This document shows positions 33,921-43,938 of a stretch of DNA of 64,000 bases, in pieces. Source of the DNA: Pseudoalteromonas sp. GCY. Its GTDB lineage: Bacteria > Pseudomonadota > Gammaproteobacteria > Enterobacterales > Alteromonadaceae. The notes beneath the pieces are model-generated. The model was not told the origin of the DNA and did not search any database. It worked only from the letters and a program-made list of their open reading frames with translations. Position 1 is the first letter of the stretch, and every line of letters begins with the position of its first letter. The DNA is taken from the NCBI RefSeq assembly GCF_016695175.1, contig NZ_CP068023.1:546501-610500 (forward strand), read 5' to 3'. Made by a program: the position numbers and the translations under genes.

Positions 33921-33960
33921 TGGTAAAAAGTGGGTTTTAGTGGATCAAACTGGATCAACC
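33921..33960 (+). promoter_or_regulatory. MraZ operator: four 10-bp repeats
   Basis: Four consecutive decamers begin with TGG: TGGTAAAAAG, TGGGTTTTAG, TGGATCAAAC, TGGATCAACC. MraZ is known to bind TGGG-type direct repeats with 10-bp spacing downstream of its own promoter. Autoregulation of the dcw operon follows from this. Confidence 0.8.
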
Positions 33961-33981
33961 AACTTAAAAATAGGATCACGC

Positions 33982-34440
33982 ATGTTTCGAGGTGCAAGTT
34001 CGCTAGCTTTGGACGACAAAGGGCGTTTTGCGGTACCGACTAAGTACCGTCAACCGCTGCTGTCCGAAGATCAGGGAACTGTTATTTGTACTATTGCGAT
34101 CAACGAACCGTGCTTGTGGCTTTACCCACTCTCAGAATGGCTAGAAATTGAGACCAAACTAAGTCGCATCTCTAATACCAATCCCAGAGTGAGGCGCTGG
34201 CAGCGGATGTTGCTAGGTCATGCTACAGAATACCAACTAGACAAAAATGGCCGGATTTTACTGGCGCCTTCATTGCGATCCCATGCGCAATTAGGCAAAA
34301 AGATCATGCTAGTTGGGTTACTCAATAAATTTGAAATTTGGGACGAAGAACGCTGGTATCAGCAAATGCAGGCAGATACCGAAATTGAACACTCAGGAAA
34401 CTTTGAGGAAAGCCCTGAACTGGAAAACTTTTCCTTGTAG
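33982..34440 (+). CDS. mraZ: Transcriptional regulator MraZ
   Basis: The frame is open from 33895, but the ATG at 33982 ([19 protein letters not shown]) is the conserved start and gives 152 residues, the standard length. AGGA is six bases upstream. The protein has two AbrB-like SpoVT modules, each with a DxxGR signature ([14 protein letters not shown] and [14 protein letters not shown]). It forms ring-shaped oligomers that bind DNA. It is the first gene of the dcw operon and is expected to repress its own promoter through the repeats at 33921-33960. Confidence 0.97.
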   Translation: MFRGASSLALDDKGRFAVPTKYRQPLLSEDQGTVICTIAINEPCLWLYPLSEWLEIETKLSRISNTNPRVRRWQRMLLGHATEYQLDKNGRILLAPSLRSHAQLGKKIMLVGLLNKFEIWDEERWYQQMQADTEIEHSGNFEESPELENFSL

Positions 34441-34454
34441 GGGTAAACAAATTA

Positions 34455-35387
34455 ATGAGCGAAGAGTTTAAGCATATTTCGGTATTAATGACCGAAACCC
34501 TAGATGCCCTAGCAATTAACCCTGAAGGTATATATATCGACGGGACGTTTGGTCGTGGTGGGCACTCAGGTGAAATCCTCAAAAGATTGTCGACTGGGCG
34601 TTTACAAGCCATAGATCAAGACCCTCAAGCGATTAAGGCAGCTGAAAAGTTTGCCGATGATACACGTTTCTCTATAGCGCGAAGCCGCTTCTCGCAAATT
34701 AAAGCGGTCGCTGAGCAGGCCGGTATCTTAGGTCAGGTTGATGGCATCTTGTTGGACATTGGTGTGTCTTCGCCTCAGCTTGACGACGCAGACCGTGGCT
34801 TTAGTTTTATGAAAGACGGGCCGCTGGATATGCGTATGGATCCTGACTCAGGTCGCAGTGCTGCACAGTGGTTAGCTGAAGCAGAGCTTGAAGAAATGGT
34901 GTTTGTGATAAAAAAGTATGGCGAAGAAAAGTTTGCCACTCGTATTGCTCGCAAAGTCATTGAAGTGCGCGAGCACACCGCGATTACAACGACAGCACAA
35001 CTGGCGCAATTGATTGATGAAGCTGTGCCTGTCAAAGATAAACACAAGCATCCTGCAACTCGCACTTTTCAAGCCATCCGTATTTACATTAACAGTGAGT
35101 TAGAAGAAATTCAGACTGCATTGCAAGCATCACTTGAGGTGTTAAAACCCGGTGGTCGGTTAGTGGTGATCTCGTTCCATTCTCTAGAAGATCGCATTGT
35201 AAAGCAGTTTATCAAGAAGCAGAGTAAGGGAGAGGCGATACCCAGAGGTCTGCCTTTAACGGATGAACAACTTAAACAAAATCTCACCTTAAAGGCAGTG
35301 GGTAAAGCCATTAAGCCTAGCGATGCCGAGATTGCACAAAATCCTCGCTCGCGAAGCTCAGTATTAAGAGTGGCGGAGAAGCTCTAG
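34455..35387 (+). CDS. rsmH: 16S rRNA (cytosine-1402-N4)-methyltransferase
   Basis: 310 residues, normal length for RsmH/MraW. SAM-binding signature [14 protein letters not shown] (~28-41), then [24 protein letters not shown] and MRMDPDSG, with a C-terminal [15 protein letters not shown]. It methylates N4 of C1402 in the decoding centre together with RsmI. It starts 14 nt after mraZ and shares one base with the GTG of ftsL. Confidence 0.98.
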   Translation: MSEEFKHISVLMTETLDALAINPEGIYIDGTFGRGGHSGEILKRLSTGRLQAIDQDPQAIKAAEKFADDTRFSIARSRFSQIKAVAEQAGILGQVDGILLDIGVSSPQLDDADRGFSFMKDGPLDMRMDPDSGRSAAQWLAEAELEEMVFVIKKYGEEKFATRIARKVIEVREHTAITTTAQLAQLIDEAVPVKDKHKHPATRTFQAIRIYINSELEEIQTALQASLEVLKPGGRLVVISFHSLEDRIVKQFIKKQSKGEAIPRGLPLTDEQLKQNLTLKAVGKAIKPSDAEIAQNPRSRSSVLRVAEKL

Positions 35388-35710
35388 TGAATGCAAGCAA
35401 GCAACGTCAACCAAACCTATTTGCAGAAATTGGCTATTACGTTATTGCCAACAAGTTGACGGCATTCTTGCTGCTTACGATTTTGATTTCTGCACTCGCC
35501 GTAGTGCAAATTACCCATTTAACTCGCCAGCAATTGATACAGCAGGATGAGTTATTGCAACAGCGCGATGAGCTAGACCTACAATGGCGCTACCTCGTTG
35601 TGGAAGAAGAGTTTTACTCGCAGCACGCAAGGATAGAAGAGATTGCGAAGATGCAGTTAGAGATGAAACGTCCAACCAGTAAAGATGAACAGGTGATTGT
35701 GCTGCCATGA
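35387..35710 (+). CDS. ftsL: Cell division protein FtsL
   Basis: A 107-residue bitopic membrane protein. It has a short cytoplasmic N-terminus, a single helix (KLTAFLLLTILISALAVVQI) and a periplasmic leucine-rich coiled coil (QQLIQQDELLQQRDELDLQW). FtsL joins FtsB and FtsQ and activates FtsW-FtsI. The GTG start overlaps the rsmH stop, and the 3' end overlaps ftsI in an ATGA, so expression is coupled on both sides. Confidence 0.95.
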   Translation: MNASKQRQPNLFAEIGYYVIANKLTAFLLLTILISALAVVQITHLTRQQLIQQDELLQQRDELDLQWRYLVVEEEFYSQHARIEEIAKMQLEMKRPTSKDEQVIVLP

Positions 35711-37521
35711 ATAAACAAAAGCAAAAAACTCAATCTATTATCACCTGGCGCTTTGCTCTAGTTTGCGGCGTGATGCTCACCGTTTTTATGACGCTTGTTG
35801 CACGCGCTGCATTTTTGCAAGTAATTGAGCCTGATAAGGCCATTGAAGAAAACGATAAGCGCACCGTACGGGTTGAGAAACTCAATGTCCAACGAGGCAT
35901 GATCTTCGACCGCAATGGCAAAGAGCTGGCTGTGAGTGTGCCAGTTGTGAGCGTTTACGCCGATCCCCTTGCTATTGATAAGGCACTTGCCAAGAAAGTG
36001 CTACGTAAAGCCCGTAAAGAAGGTGAAGATTATAAAGCGTTAGAGCAAAACGATGCTGAGCTGAAAATACGGAAACAAGCTTGGTACGATGATGAGCTCA
36101 GGTGGAAAGAGCTTGCAGATGTGCTCAGACTTAAACCAGAAAATGTCGATGAACGGCTTAGGGGAGACCCAAGCCGTCGTTTTGTCTATTTGAAGCGTCA
36201 AGTGACGGCGGTTGTTGCCAACTATATTCGTCAAATGCGCCTGCCAGGCGTGCACTTACTTGACGAGTCCAAACGTTTCTACCCAAGCGGCGAAGTGACG
36301 GCGCACATGATTGGTGTAACGGATATTGATGGTAAAGGTATCGAAGGCGTCGAGCGCATGTTTGACTCTGCATTAACAGGAACAGCTGGTAAACGTACCA
36401 TTCGTAAAGATGCGCAAGGTCGTGAAGTACAAGTGCTGTCAGAAGAGCAGCGTGTTGAGCCAGAAGATGTTTACTTGAGTATTGATTTACGGATCCAAGC
36501 CATTGCCTATCGCGCGTTAAAGTCGGCGGTACTGAGCTATAAAGCTACCTCTGGTTCGGCGATAGTTGTTGATGTACACACTGGCGAGATTTTAGCTTTG
36601 GTGAATAGCCCAAGCTTTAATCCTAACGATCTAAGTACTGCTGCACCTTATAAACGTCGTAATCGTGCCATGACTGACCTATTTGAACCCGGTTCAACAT
36701 TAAAGCCTTTAGCCGTATTGGCTGGTTTAAATTATGGTGCAGTTAAGGCAACAGACACAATAGATACTTATCCGGGCTGGATGAACTTAAGCGGTGGCTT
36801 GGTGAAAGACACTCGCAATAACGGCGAACTGAGCTTAAGAGAAATTCTTAAAATTTCCAGTAACATGGGGGTTGCGAAGATCTCGCAAATGCTACCAAAA
36901 GAGTATTTTATCAATTTATACCAAGAAGTTGGTTTTGGTGAACCTACGGGCTCAAACATGATTGGTGAAAGCGCAGGTCTATTTTATCCAAACCGCCGTT
37001 GGTCTAACTTTGAAATCGCAACACTCTCTTATGGTTACGCAGTATCAGTAAGCACCGCACAAATGGCGAGACTTTACGCCATGTTTGGAGCAGGCGGCAT
37101 CTTGCGACCACTTACAATAGTGAAGCAGGATGAAATTCCTGAAGGTAAGCGTATTTTTAGCGAGCAAGATACGCATGCAGTGGTAGAAATGATGGAGTCA
37201 GTATTTGAACGTGGTGGTACTGCCCATAACGTAAAAGTTGATGGATACCGTGCCGCTGGTAAAACAGGTACTTCAGAAAAAGCCGTGGCGGGTGGCTATG
37301 GCGACGAGTATGTTGGTTACTTTGCGGGCGTTGCACCGGTAAGCGACCCAAGGCTTGCGGTTGTGGTGATGGTCAATGAACCGGCGGGAGATGTTTACTA
37401 TGGCGGTCAAACCGCAGGGCCTGCGTTTGCTGAAATCATGTCTAATGCACTGAGAATTCTAAACGTAGCGCCTGATAAAGAGCGTGTGGCTTATATTTCT
37501 GGAGCAGATAACGATGCGTGA
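35707..37521 (+). CDS. ftsI: Septal peptidoglycan transpeptidase (PBP3)
   Basis: Class B penicillin-binding protein of 604 residues. One N-terminal membrane helix (~15-37), a pedestal domain (RGMIFDRNGKELAVS) and a transpeptidase domain with the active-site Ser330 in GSTLK, SSNMG as the SxN motif and KTGTSEK as the KTG motif. It crosslinks septal peptidoglycan together with the FtsW polymerase. It overlaps ftsL by 4 nt and murE by 8 nt. Confidence 0.98.
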   Translation: MNKQKQKTQSIITWRFALVCGVMLTVFMTLVARAAFLQVIEPDKAIEENDKRTVRVEKLNVQRGMIFDRNGKELAVSVPVVSVYADPLAIDKALAKKVLRKARKEGEDYKALEQNDAELKIRKQAWYDDELRWKELADVLRLKPENVDERLRGDPSRRFVYLKRQVTAVVANYIRQMRLPGVHLLDESKRFYPSGEVTAHMIGVTDIDGKGIEGVERMFDSALTGTAGKRTIRKDAQGREVQVLSEEQRVEPEDVYLSIDLRIQAIAYRALKSAVLSYKATSGSAIVVDVHTGEILALVNSPSFNPNDLSTAAPYKRRNRAMTDLFEPGSTLKPLAVLAGLNYGAVKATDTIDTYPGWMNLSGGLVKDTRNNGELSLREILKISSNMGVAKISQMLPKEYFINLYQEVGFGEPTGSNMIGESAGLFYPNRRWSNFEIATLSYGYAVSVSTAQMARLYAMFGAGGILRPLTIVKQDEIPEGKRIFSEQDTHAVVEMMESVFERGGTAHNVKVDGYRAAGKTGTSEKAVAGGYGDEYVGYFAGVAPVSDPRLAVVVMVNEPAGDVYYGGQTAGPAFAEIMSNALRILNVAPDKERVAYISGADNDA

Positions 37522-38977
37522 TCTGGCTCAGGTACTCAGTGATTTTGGTGTCAATATTGCCCCAGTTGAGGTTGAACATCTGCGTATAGACAGTCGAGCG
37601 ATTGAGCCGGGTGATTGTTTTGTTGCATTGCAAGGTCATGCCCAAGATGGTGCTAAATATGCCGCCAGTGCCGTTGCGCAAGGCGCTAAATGTGTGCTTG
37701 CAGAAACGGGAAGCGAGCTTAATGTTGCACCAGAACAAGCGATTTTTATCGATAATCTTGCTGATAAGTTGGCGGCAATTGCAGCACAGTTTTATGCATA
37801 TCCGAGTAAAAAGCTCAAACTCACAGGCGTTACTGGCACCAATGGTAAATCTACCACGACAGCGATGATTGCCAATTTAGCTAGCCTAACTGATAGTGCT
37901 GGGGCTGTGATAGGTACGCTTGGTTATGGTCAACCAGACAGTCTTATTCCGCTGGCAAACACCACGCCGTCAAACGTAGATTTACAACGTATTTTAGCGT
38001 TTTTACAGCAACAATATGATCAAGTCGCGATGGAAGTATCTTCCCATGGCTTGGTGCAAGGTCGAGTTGACGAATGCGACTTTGATGTGGCTGTTTTCAC
38101 CAATTTGACGCGCGATCACTTAGATTATCACGGTGATATGCAAAGCTATGCAGAAGCCAAAAAACTGCTATTTACTCGCTGTGCGCCAAATCACAAAGTC
38201 ATCAATATTGACGACGAAGTAGGTGCAAGTTGGGCCGCTGAATTCAACGACGACACTGTGGTTGTTTACGGTCGCTGGACTGAAAAAAATAGCTACCAAC
38301 AATATGTATTCTTTGATGCCGTGTCGGCACACCCAAATGGTTTGACGGCGACGTTAAAAACCAGCTGGGGTGAATGTGAAGTCAGTGTGCCACTGTATGG
38401 TGAGTTTAATCTTTATAATTTAGCTGCTGCGATTGCGACTTTACTATTGCAAGGCGCAAGTCTTGAAGCATTAAGCGAAGCTTGCAGCCAACTCGCGCCA
38501 GTTGCAGGACGCATGCAGCCATTTAGTGCCCCTGAAAAGCCTACGTGTATTGTTGATTATGCCCATACCCCAGACGCTTTGGCACTTGCACTACAAGCCT
38601 TGCGAGCACATGTACCAGGTAATCTTATCTGTGTGTTTGGTTGCGGTGGTGATAGAGATAAAGGTAAGCGTCCTGAAATGGCGCGAGCTGCTGAGAAATA
38701 TGCAGATAAACTGGTGATCACCAGCGATAATCCACGAAGTGAAGATCCCAATTTAATCATTGACGACGTTAAGGCAGGACTCATCCACCCTGAGTATGCT
38801 ATCTGCCAGCCTGATAGAGGGCTAGCCATTCAACACGCGATAGACCTAGCTGATGAAAACAGCGTGGTGCTGATAGCGGGGAAAGGGCACGAGGACTATC
38901 AAATTATAGGTACTGAGCGCATTGATTTTTGTGATAGGCAATGCGTTGCAGCGATTTTACGAGGGGAAAAGGCATGA
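37514..38977 (+). CDS. murE: UDP-MurNAc-tripeptide synthetase (meso-DAP adding)
   Basis: The conserved start is the ATG at 37514 (MRDLAQVLSDFG, 487 residues) rather than the upstream in-frame ATG; GGAG lies nine bases before it. Mur ligase motifs: TGTNGKSTTTAMIA P-loop and VFGCGGDRDKGKRPEM. DNPRSEDP is the hallmark of meso-diaminopimelate specificity. It adds DAP to UDP-MurNAc-L-Ala-D-Glu in the cytoplasm. The 5' end overlaps ftsI and the stop overlaps murF (ATGA). Confidence 0.98.
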   Translation: MRDLAQVLSDFGVNIAPVEVEHLRIDSRAIEPGDCFVALQGHAQDGAKYAASAVAQGAKCVLAETGSELNVAPEQAIFIDNLADKLAAIAAQFYAYPSKKLKLTGVTGTNGKSTTTAMIANLASLTDSAGAVIGTLGYGQPDSLIPLANTTPSNVDLQRILAFLQQQYDQVAMEVSSHGLVQGRVDECDFDVAVFTNLTRDHLDYHGDMQSYAEAKKLLFTRCAPNHKVINIDDEVGASWAAEFNDDTVVVYGRWTEKNSYQQYVFFDAVSAHPNGLTATLKTSWGECEVSVPLYGEFNLYNLAAAIATLLLQGASLEALSEACSQLAPVAGRMQPFSAPEKPTCIVDYAHTPDALALALQALRAHVPGNLICVFGCGGDRDKGKRPEMARAAEKYADKLVITSDNPRSEDPNLIIDDVKAGLIHPEYAICQPDRGLAIQHAIDLADENSVVLIAGKGHEDYQIIGTERIDFCDRQCVAAILRGEKA

Positions 38978-40368
38978 TCAAGATGGATTTTTCTTGGCTT
39001 GCAGCAGTCTTAAAAACCCCTTACGACGGGGAGAATTTGGCAGTCGCCAATATTAATACTGATACCAGAACAATTCAGTCTGGTGAGGTATTTTTAGCAC
39101 TTAAAGGGCCTAACTTTGACGGCCACCGCTTCTTGGATGTGGCCAAAGCGCAAGGTGCTATCGCGGCTATTGTTTCTGAGCACGATGAAGATATCGATTT
39201 ACCACAGTTTGTCGTTGCAGACACGCGTATTGCATTAGGCCAAATTGGCCGAGCAGTAATTGAAACCGTTGCCCCTAAAACCATTGCAATTACTGGCAGT
39301 GTCGGTAAAACCACAGTGAAAGAAATGTGTGCGGCGATTTTGGCGCAAAAAGGTAAAGTCCTTGCGACGAAAGGTAATTTTAATAACGACATCGGGGTAC
39401 CGTTGACGCTATTGCGCTTAAGTGAAGATGATGAATACGCGGTGATAGAACTTGGCGCTAACCACTTGGGTGAAATTGCTTATACCACTGCATTAGTGAG
39501 CCCAGATGTGGCGACAGTGTGTAATGTCGCACCAGCCCACATCGAAGGGTTTGGTTCAATTGATGGGGTAGGAAAAGCGAAAGGTGAGATTTTCTCAGGC
39601 CTAAAGGCTGACGGTGTCGCAGTCATCAATGCGGATAGTGATTATGCTCAGATGTGGCAGGAAAACTTAGCTGTTTCTAAAGTGAAACGTTATAGCCTAA
39701 ATGCTCAGCTTGATATTTGGGTGGAAGCGATTGAGTTGGATGAGTTAGCTCGCCCTACCTTTACGCTATGCCAAGGTGAACAGCGTACCACCATTAGTTT
39801 ACCGCTTAGTGGCCAGCACAATGTTGGCAATGCGCTGATTGCGGCAGCATTGACAACCGAACTTGGCGCAAGCTTAAGTGAGGTGGCAACGGGTCTTGGA
39901 CAAATGACTGAAGTAAAGGGCCGCGTCAACATGATCCAAGTCTCGGACACGCTGCGTGTCGTCGATGACACCTACAATGCGAATGTGAAATCTGTCAACG
40001 CGGCGATTGATTTACTGGCGTCTATGTCTGGCTATAAAGTATTGGCGTTGGGTGATATGGCAGAACTGGGTGAAGATGCCCGCGAATATCACCGTGAAGT
40101 CGGCGAATATGCTAAGCAGCAAGGCATTGATGAATTGTTTTCATTGGGAGTGCTGAGTAGTAGCGCTAGCAATGTATTTGAAAAGCCAAATCGTCATTTC
40201 TCGACTCGCGAGAATTTAATGAAGGCGTTACGGGTTGTATTGGCCGAGCAATCAGGACAATGCACCGTTATCGTTAAAGGATCACGTAGTGCGCGGATGG
40301 AACTGCTCGTTGAAGAATTAGTAAACGCTGGCCAGTCGGATAGCGAGACAGGAGAAGTATCATGTTAG
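38974..40368 (+). CDS. murF: UDP-MurNAc-pentapeptide synthetase
   Basis: The start is set at the ATGA overlap with murE ([15 protein letters not shown], 464 residues), with GAGGGGAA upstream. Mur-ligase motifs: [17 protein letters not shown]-loop, [23 protein letters not shown] and [11 protein letters not shown]. It adds D-Ala-D-Ala to the tripeptide precursor. It overlaps mraY by 7 nt. Confidence 0.98.
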   Translation: MIKMDFSWLAAVLKTPYDGENLAVANINTDTRTIQSGEVFLALKGPNFDGHRFLDVAKAQGAIAAIVSEHDEDIDLPQFVVADTRIALGQIGRAVIETVAPKTIAITGSVGKTTVKEMCAAILAQKGKVLATKGNFNNDIGVPLTLLRLSEDDEYAVIELGANHLGEIAYTTALVSPDVATVCNVAPAHIEGFGSIDGVGKAKGEIFSGLKADGVAVINADSDYAQMWQENLAVSKVKRYSLNAQLDIWVEAIELDELARPTFTLCQGEQRTTISLPLSGQHNVGNALIAAALTTELGASLSEVATGLGQMTEVKGRVNMIQVSDTLRVVDDTYNANVKSVNAAIDLLASMSGYKVLALGDMAELGEDAREYHREVGEYAKQQGIDELFSLGVLSSSASNVFEKPNRHFSTRENLMKALRVVLAEQSGQCTVIVKGSRSARMELLVEELVNAGQSDSETGEVSC

Positions 40369-41444
40369 TTTGGCTAGCCGAGTATCTTACCCAATATTAT
40401 TCTGGGTTTAACGTATTTTCTTACCTTACCCTGAGGGCGATTTTAGGCATTTTAACTGCCTTGATGATTTCGTTGTATTTTGGCCCTAAACTTATCGCTG
40501 CATTACAACGTATGCAGATTGGTCAGACCGTACGTGATGACGGTCCGGAATCGCACTTATCCAAGTCGGGTACCCCAACTATGGGTGGACTCTTAATTCT
40601 GGCTGCTATCTTTACCAGCACACTACTGTGGGGCGACCTTAGCAACAAATATGTATGGGTGACGTTATTTGTCATTGGCAGCTTAGGTATTGTTGGGTTT
40701 GTTGATGATTACCGCAAGGTGATCAGAAAAGACAGTAAAGGCCTAATTGCGCGTTGGAAGTACTTTTGGCAGTCGGTTATTGCGATATCTACGGCAGCAT
40801 TTCTGTACTTTACGTCCACCAGCGCTGCGGAAACCACGTTAGTCGTGCCATTTTTGAAAGATGTATTACCACAACTTGGTTTGTTCTATTTGGTCATGAG
40901 CTACTTCGTGATTGTGGGTACGTCAAACGCAGTTAACCTAACAGATGGCTTGGATGGCCTCGCTATTGTTCCGACCATTTTGGTTGCCTCAGCACTCGCT
41001 ATTATTGCATACGTGACTGGTAACGCGAATTTCTCAAGCTACCTTCATATTCCTCATTTACCACTCACGAGTGAACTGGTTGTGGTATGTACGGCGATTG
41101 TCGGCGCAGGTCTTGGTTTCTTATGGTTTAACACCTATCCGGCACAAGTTTTTATGGGCGATGTGGGTTCATTGGCGTTGGGTGGTGCACTGGGGATCAT
41201 TGCAATTTTAGTACGCCAAGAATTGGTACTGATTATTATGGGTGGTGTATTTGTGATGGAGGCATTATCCGTGATTTTACAGGTAGGGTCTTACAAACTC
41301 AGAGGTCAGCGGATCTTTAGAATGGCCCCTATTCACCATCATTACGAATTAAAAGGATGGCCTGAGCCGCGCGTGATAGTCCGTTTTTGGATTATCTCGA
41401 TTATTTTGGTTCTGGCAGGTCTTGCGACGTTGAAGATTAGATAA
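40362..41444 (+). CDS. mraY: Phospho-MurNAc-pentapeptide translocase
   Basis: 360 residues with ten membrane helices, the family standard. Signature segments are [21 protein letters not shown] (catalytic Asp pair) and [13 protein letters not shown], with [13 protein letters not shown] near the end (HHH motif). It transfers phospho-MurNAc-pentapeptide to undecaprenyl phosphate, making lipid I in the inner membrane. Its last base is shared with the murD start. Confidence 0.98.
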   Translation: MLVWLAEYLTQYYSGFNVFSYLTLRAILGILTALMISLYFGPKLIAALQRMQIGQTVRDDGPESHLSKSGTPTMGGLLILAAIFTSTLLWGDLSNKYVWVTLFVIGSLGIVGFVDDYRKVIRKDSKGLIARWKYFWQSVIAISTAAFLYFTSTSAAETTLVVPFLKDVLPQLGLFYLVMSYFVIVGTSNAVNLTDGLDGLAIVPTILVASALAIIAYVTGNANFSSYLHIPHLPLTSELVVVCTAIVGAGLGFLWFNTYPAQVFMGDVGSLALGGALGIIAILVRQELVLIIMGGVFVMEALSVILQVGSYKLRGQRIFRMAPIHHHYELKGWPEPRVIVRFWIISIILVLAGLATLKIR

Positions 41445-42766
41445 TGACGTATATTGAGCAATTACAGAAAAAGCATGTCACAGTACTGGGACTTGGAGTC
41501 ACAGGACAGGGGATTGTGCGTTTTCTGCTGTCGCACGGTATTAATCCAAAAGTGGTTGATAGTCGTCCAGTGCCTCCGGGCTCGGACTGGCTAAGTCACA
41601 ACGCACCTGAATGTGAAGCGGTATTTGGCAATCTTGCTGATGCCGCTTTGGCGCAAACGGATCTGATTATCATTAGCCCAGGGATCCCGTTATTTGAACA
41701 AAGCGTTGCCGCTGCCATTGCCGAAGGCGTTGAAGTCATCGGCGATATCGAGCTATTTGCACGCCTTAATACCCGTCCAGTGATTGCCGTTACGGGCTCT
41801 AATGGTAAGTCCACCGTTGTTACGCTCGCGACAGAAGTATTGAAAGCCGCTGGCTTAAAAGTTGGGCTTGGCGGCAATATTGGCACGTCTGTGCTGTCGT
41901 TGTTAGAGCAGTCGCATGATGTTTATGTGCTCGAGCTGTCTAGTTTTCAGCTTGAAACCACGCATAGCTTGGCTTGTTTGTCGGCAATGATCCTCAATAT
42001 TACTGAAGATCACATGGATCGTTATCCTGATTTTCAAGCTTACATTGAAGCGAAGCAGCGTATTTACCAGCATGTTGAGCATATTGTCTTTAATGCTGAA
42101 GATCATTATACCTTTGCGCAGCATGGGCAAGGCAGTAGTGTATCCCTCACTGAGGGGGATTATCACTTAATGAACTTTGACGGTGAGCCGCATTTCGCAC
42201 ACAAACAAACACCACTGTTACCGGTCAAAACGTTGGCGATGGTAGGGCGACATAATCAATTTAACGCCTTAGCAGTATTGGCATTATTAGCGCCGATGCA
42301 ATTGCCTATGCAGGCATTTGCCAGCGCGTTTGCGAGTTTCACGGGGTTACCTCATCGTTGTCAGTTGGTTGCCGATGTTGCAGGGGTTCGTTACTTCAAC
42401 GATTCAAAGGCAACGAATGTTGGCTCGACGGTCGCCGCTATTGATTCTTTGGCTTCAGGCCGCAAAAATATTATTTTGATCGTGGGTGGTGATGCGAAAG
42501 GGGCAGATCTTTCACCACTCAAGACGCCACTCACTGCGCATTGCAAAGCGCTATTTTGTTTCGGACAAGACGGAGCACAGTTTATGCCACTACTGCGCAA
42601 TAGCCATCAAGTCAGCAATCTGGAAGAAGCGGTGTTGGCGGCAAAAACGATAGCGACCAATGGTGATATTGTTTTATTAGCACCTGCCTGTGCCAGCATA
42701 GATATGTATCCAAACTATATGGCGCGTGGGGATGAGTTCGTCCGTTTAGTGGGGGAACATGCTTGA
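41444..42766 (+). CDS. murD: UDP-MurNAc-L-alanine:D-glutamate ligase
   Basis: 440 residues. N-terminal Rossmann-like domain (VTVLGLGVTGQGIVRFL), central P-loop AVTGSNGKSTVVTLA, ELSSFQLETT, and NDSKATNVGSTVAAI and IVGGDAKGAD in the C-terminal half. It adds D-glutamate to UDP-MurNAc-L-Ala. It overlaps mraY by one base and ftsW by four (TTGA). Confidence 0.98.
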   Translation: MTYIEQLQKKHVTVLGLGVTGQGIVRFLLSHGINPKVVDSRPVPPGSDWLSHNAPECEAVFGNLADAALAQTDLIIISPGIPLFEQSVAAAIAEGVEVIGDIELFARLNTRPVIAVTGSNGKSTVVTLATEVLKAAGLKVGLGGNIGTSVLSLLEQSHDVYVLELSSFQLETTHSLACLSAMILNITEDHMDRYPDFQAYIEAKQRIYQHVEHIVFNAEDHYTFAQHGQGSSVSLTEGDYHLMNFDGEPHFAHKQTPLLPVKTLAMVGRHNQFNALAVLALLAPMQLPMQAFASAFASFTGLPHRCQLVADVAGVRYFNDSKATNVGSTVAAIDSLASGRKNIILIVGGDAKGADLSPLKTPLTAHCKALFCFGQDGAQFMPLLRNSHQVSNLEEAVLAAKTIATNGDIVLLAPACASIDMYPNYMARGDEFVRLVGEHA

Positions 42767-43938
42767 TTAACGTCGCTGATATCAAAGAGGCGCTAACGCC
42801 TCGCCAGTCCGAAAGCTTATTTGACGTACCTTTGATGTACTGCATGCTCATGCTTATTGGAGTGGGATTTGTGATGGTGACAAGTGCTTCTATGCCAGTT
42901 GCCGAGCGACTATTTGATAATCCTTTTCACTTTACCATTCGCCACGTTATCTTTTTAGTGGGCTCGTTTATCCTCTTTTGGTTTGCGACGAGTGTGCCAA
43001 TGACTTGGTGGAAACGCAGTAATCCATATTTGCTGCTTTTTGGCTTGGTACTGTTAGTGGCGGTACTCATTATTGGTCGCGAAGTAAATGGTGCAAGACG
43101 CTGGATCCCGCTTGGTCCTTTTGGTTTGCAAGTAGCAGAGGCATCTAAGCTATTTTTCTTCAGCTATATTGCCGGCTACTTGGTACGTAAACGCGATGAA
43201 GTGCAAGAAAACATCAAAGGCTTCGCCAAGCCAATGATTGTGTTTGCGGTGTATGCGTTCTTAATTTTGATGCAACCAGATTTAGGCACTGTGGTGGTCA
43301 TGTTTGTGACGACAGTTGGCCTGTTGTTTTTAGCCGGTGCAAGGCTTTGGCAGTTTTTTACCTTAATGCTTACCGGTGTCTCTTTGGTGGTACTGCTTAT
43401 CATCATTGAGCCATATCGTATGAAGCGTGTCGTGGGCTTTTTAAATCCTTGGGAAGATCCATTTGGTGCCGGTTATCAATTGGTACAATCACTAATGGCA
43501 TACGGCCAAGGTGGATGGTTTGGTCAAGGTCTGGGTAATAGCATACAAAAGCTACAGTATTTGCCGGAAGCACATAACGACTTTATTTTTGCTGTAATAG
43601 CGGAAGAGCTGGGCTTTATTGGTGTATTTAGCATAATTATTGTACTTGGAGTATTGGTTACTCGAGCGCTTTTTATCGGGCAAAAGGCCCTTAAAGCAAG
43701 CAAGGAATACGAAGGGTATTTTGCTTTGGGCATTGGTATTTGGTTTGCCTTTCAGGCAGTCGTTAATATTGGTGCGAGCGCTGGCATTTTACCCACTAAA
43801 GGCTTAACGCTGCCGTTTGTTTCTTATGGTGGCTCTAGTCTTTGGGTGATGACAATCGCGGCAGGTATTTTACAGCGCATAGACTTTGAGACAAAAATGT
43901 CGACAAGGCAAGCAACATCCCGTGGAGGTAGACGATGA
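42763..43938 (+). CDS. ftsW: Septal peptidoglycan glycosyltransferase (SEDS family)
   Basis: 391 residues with ten membrane helices. It carries the SEDS signatures NGARRWIPLGPFGLQVAEASK, PDLGTVVV, and LPFVSYGGSSLW near the end. It polymerises lipid II at the septum together with FtsI. The start is TTG at 42763, with GGGGGA seven bases upstream and overlapping the murD stop. The first helix begins only at about residue 25, so a later start is possible but less supported. Confidence 0.97.
   Translation: MINVADIKEALTPRQSESLFDVPLMYCMLMLIGVGFVMVTSASMPVAERLFDNPFHFTIRHVIFLVGSFILFWFATSVPMTWWKRSNPYLLLFGLVLLVAVLIIGREVNGARRWIPLGPFGLQVAEASKLFFFSYIAGYLVRKRDEVQENIKGFAKPMIVFAVYAFLILMQPDLGTVVVMFVTTVGLLFLAGARLWQFFTLMLTGVSLVVLLIIIEPYRMKRVVGFLNPWEDPFGAGYQLVQSLMAYGQGGWFGQGLGNSIQKLQYLPEAHNDFIFAVIAEELGFIGVFSIIIVLGVLVTRALFIGQKALKASKEYEGYFALGIGIWFAFQAVVNIGASAGILPTKGLTLPFVSYGGSSLWVMTIAAGILQRIDFETKMSTRQATSRGGRR

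Noticed and set aside
33895..33981. N-terminal extension of MraZ by 29 residues
   Set aside because: It would translate through the promoter's -10 and the MraZ operator repeats; [16 protein letters not shown] is the conserved start.
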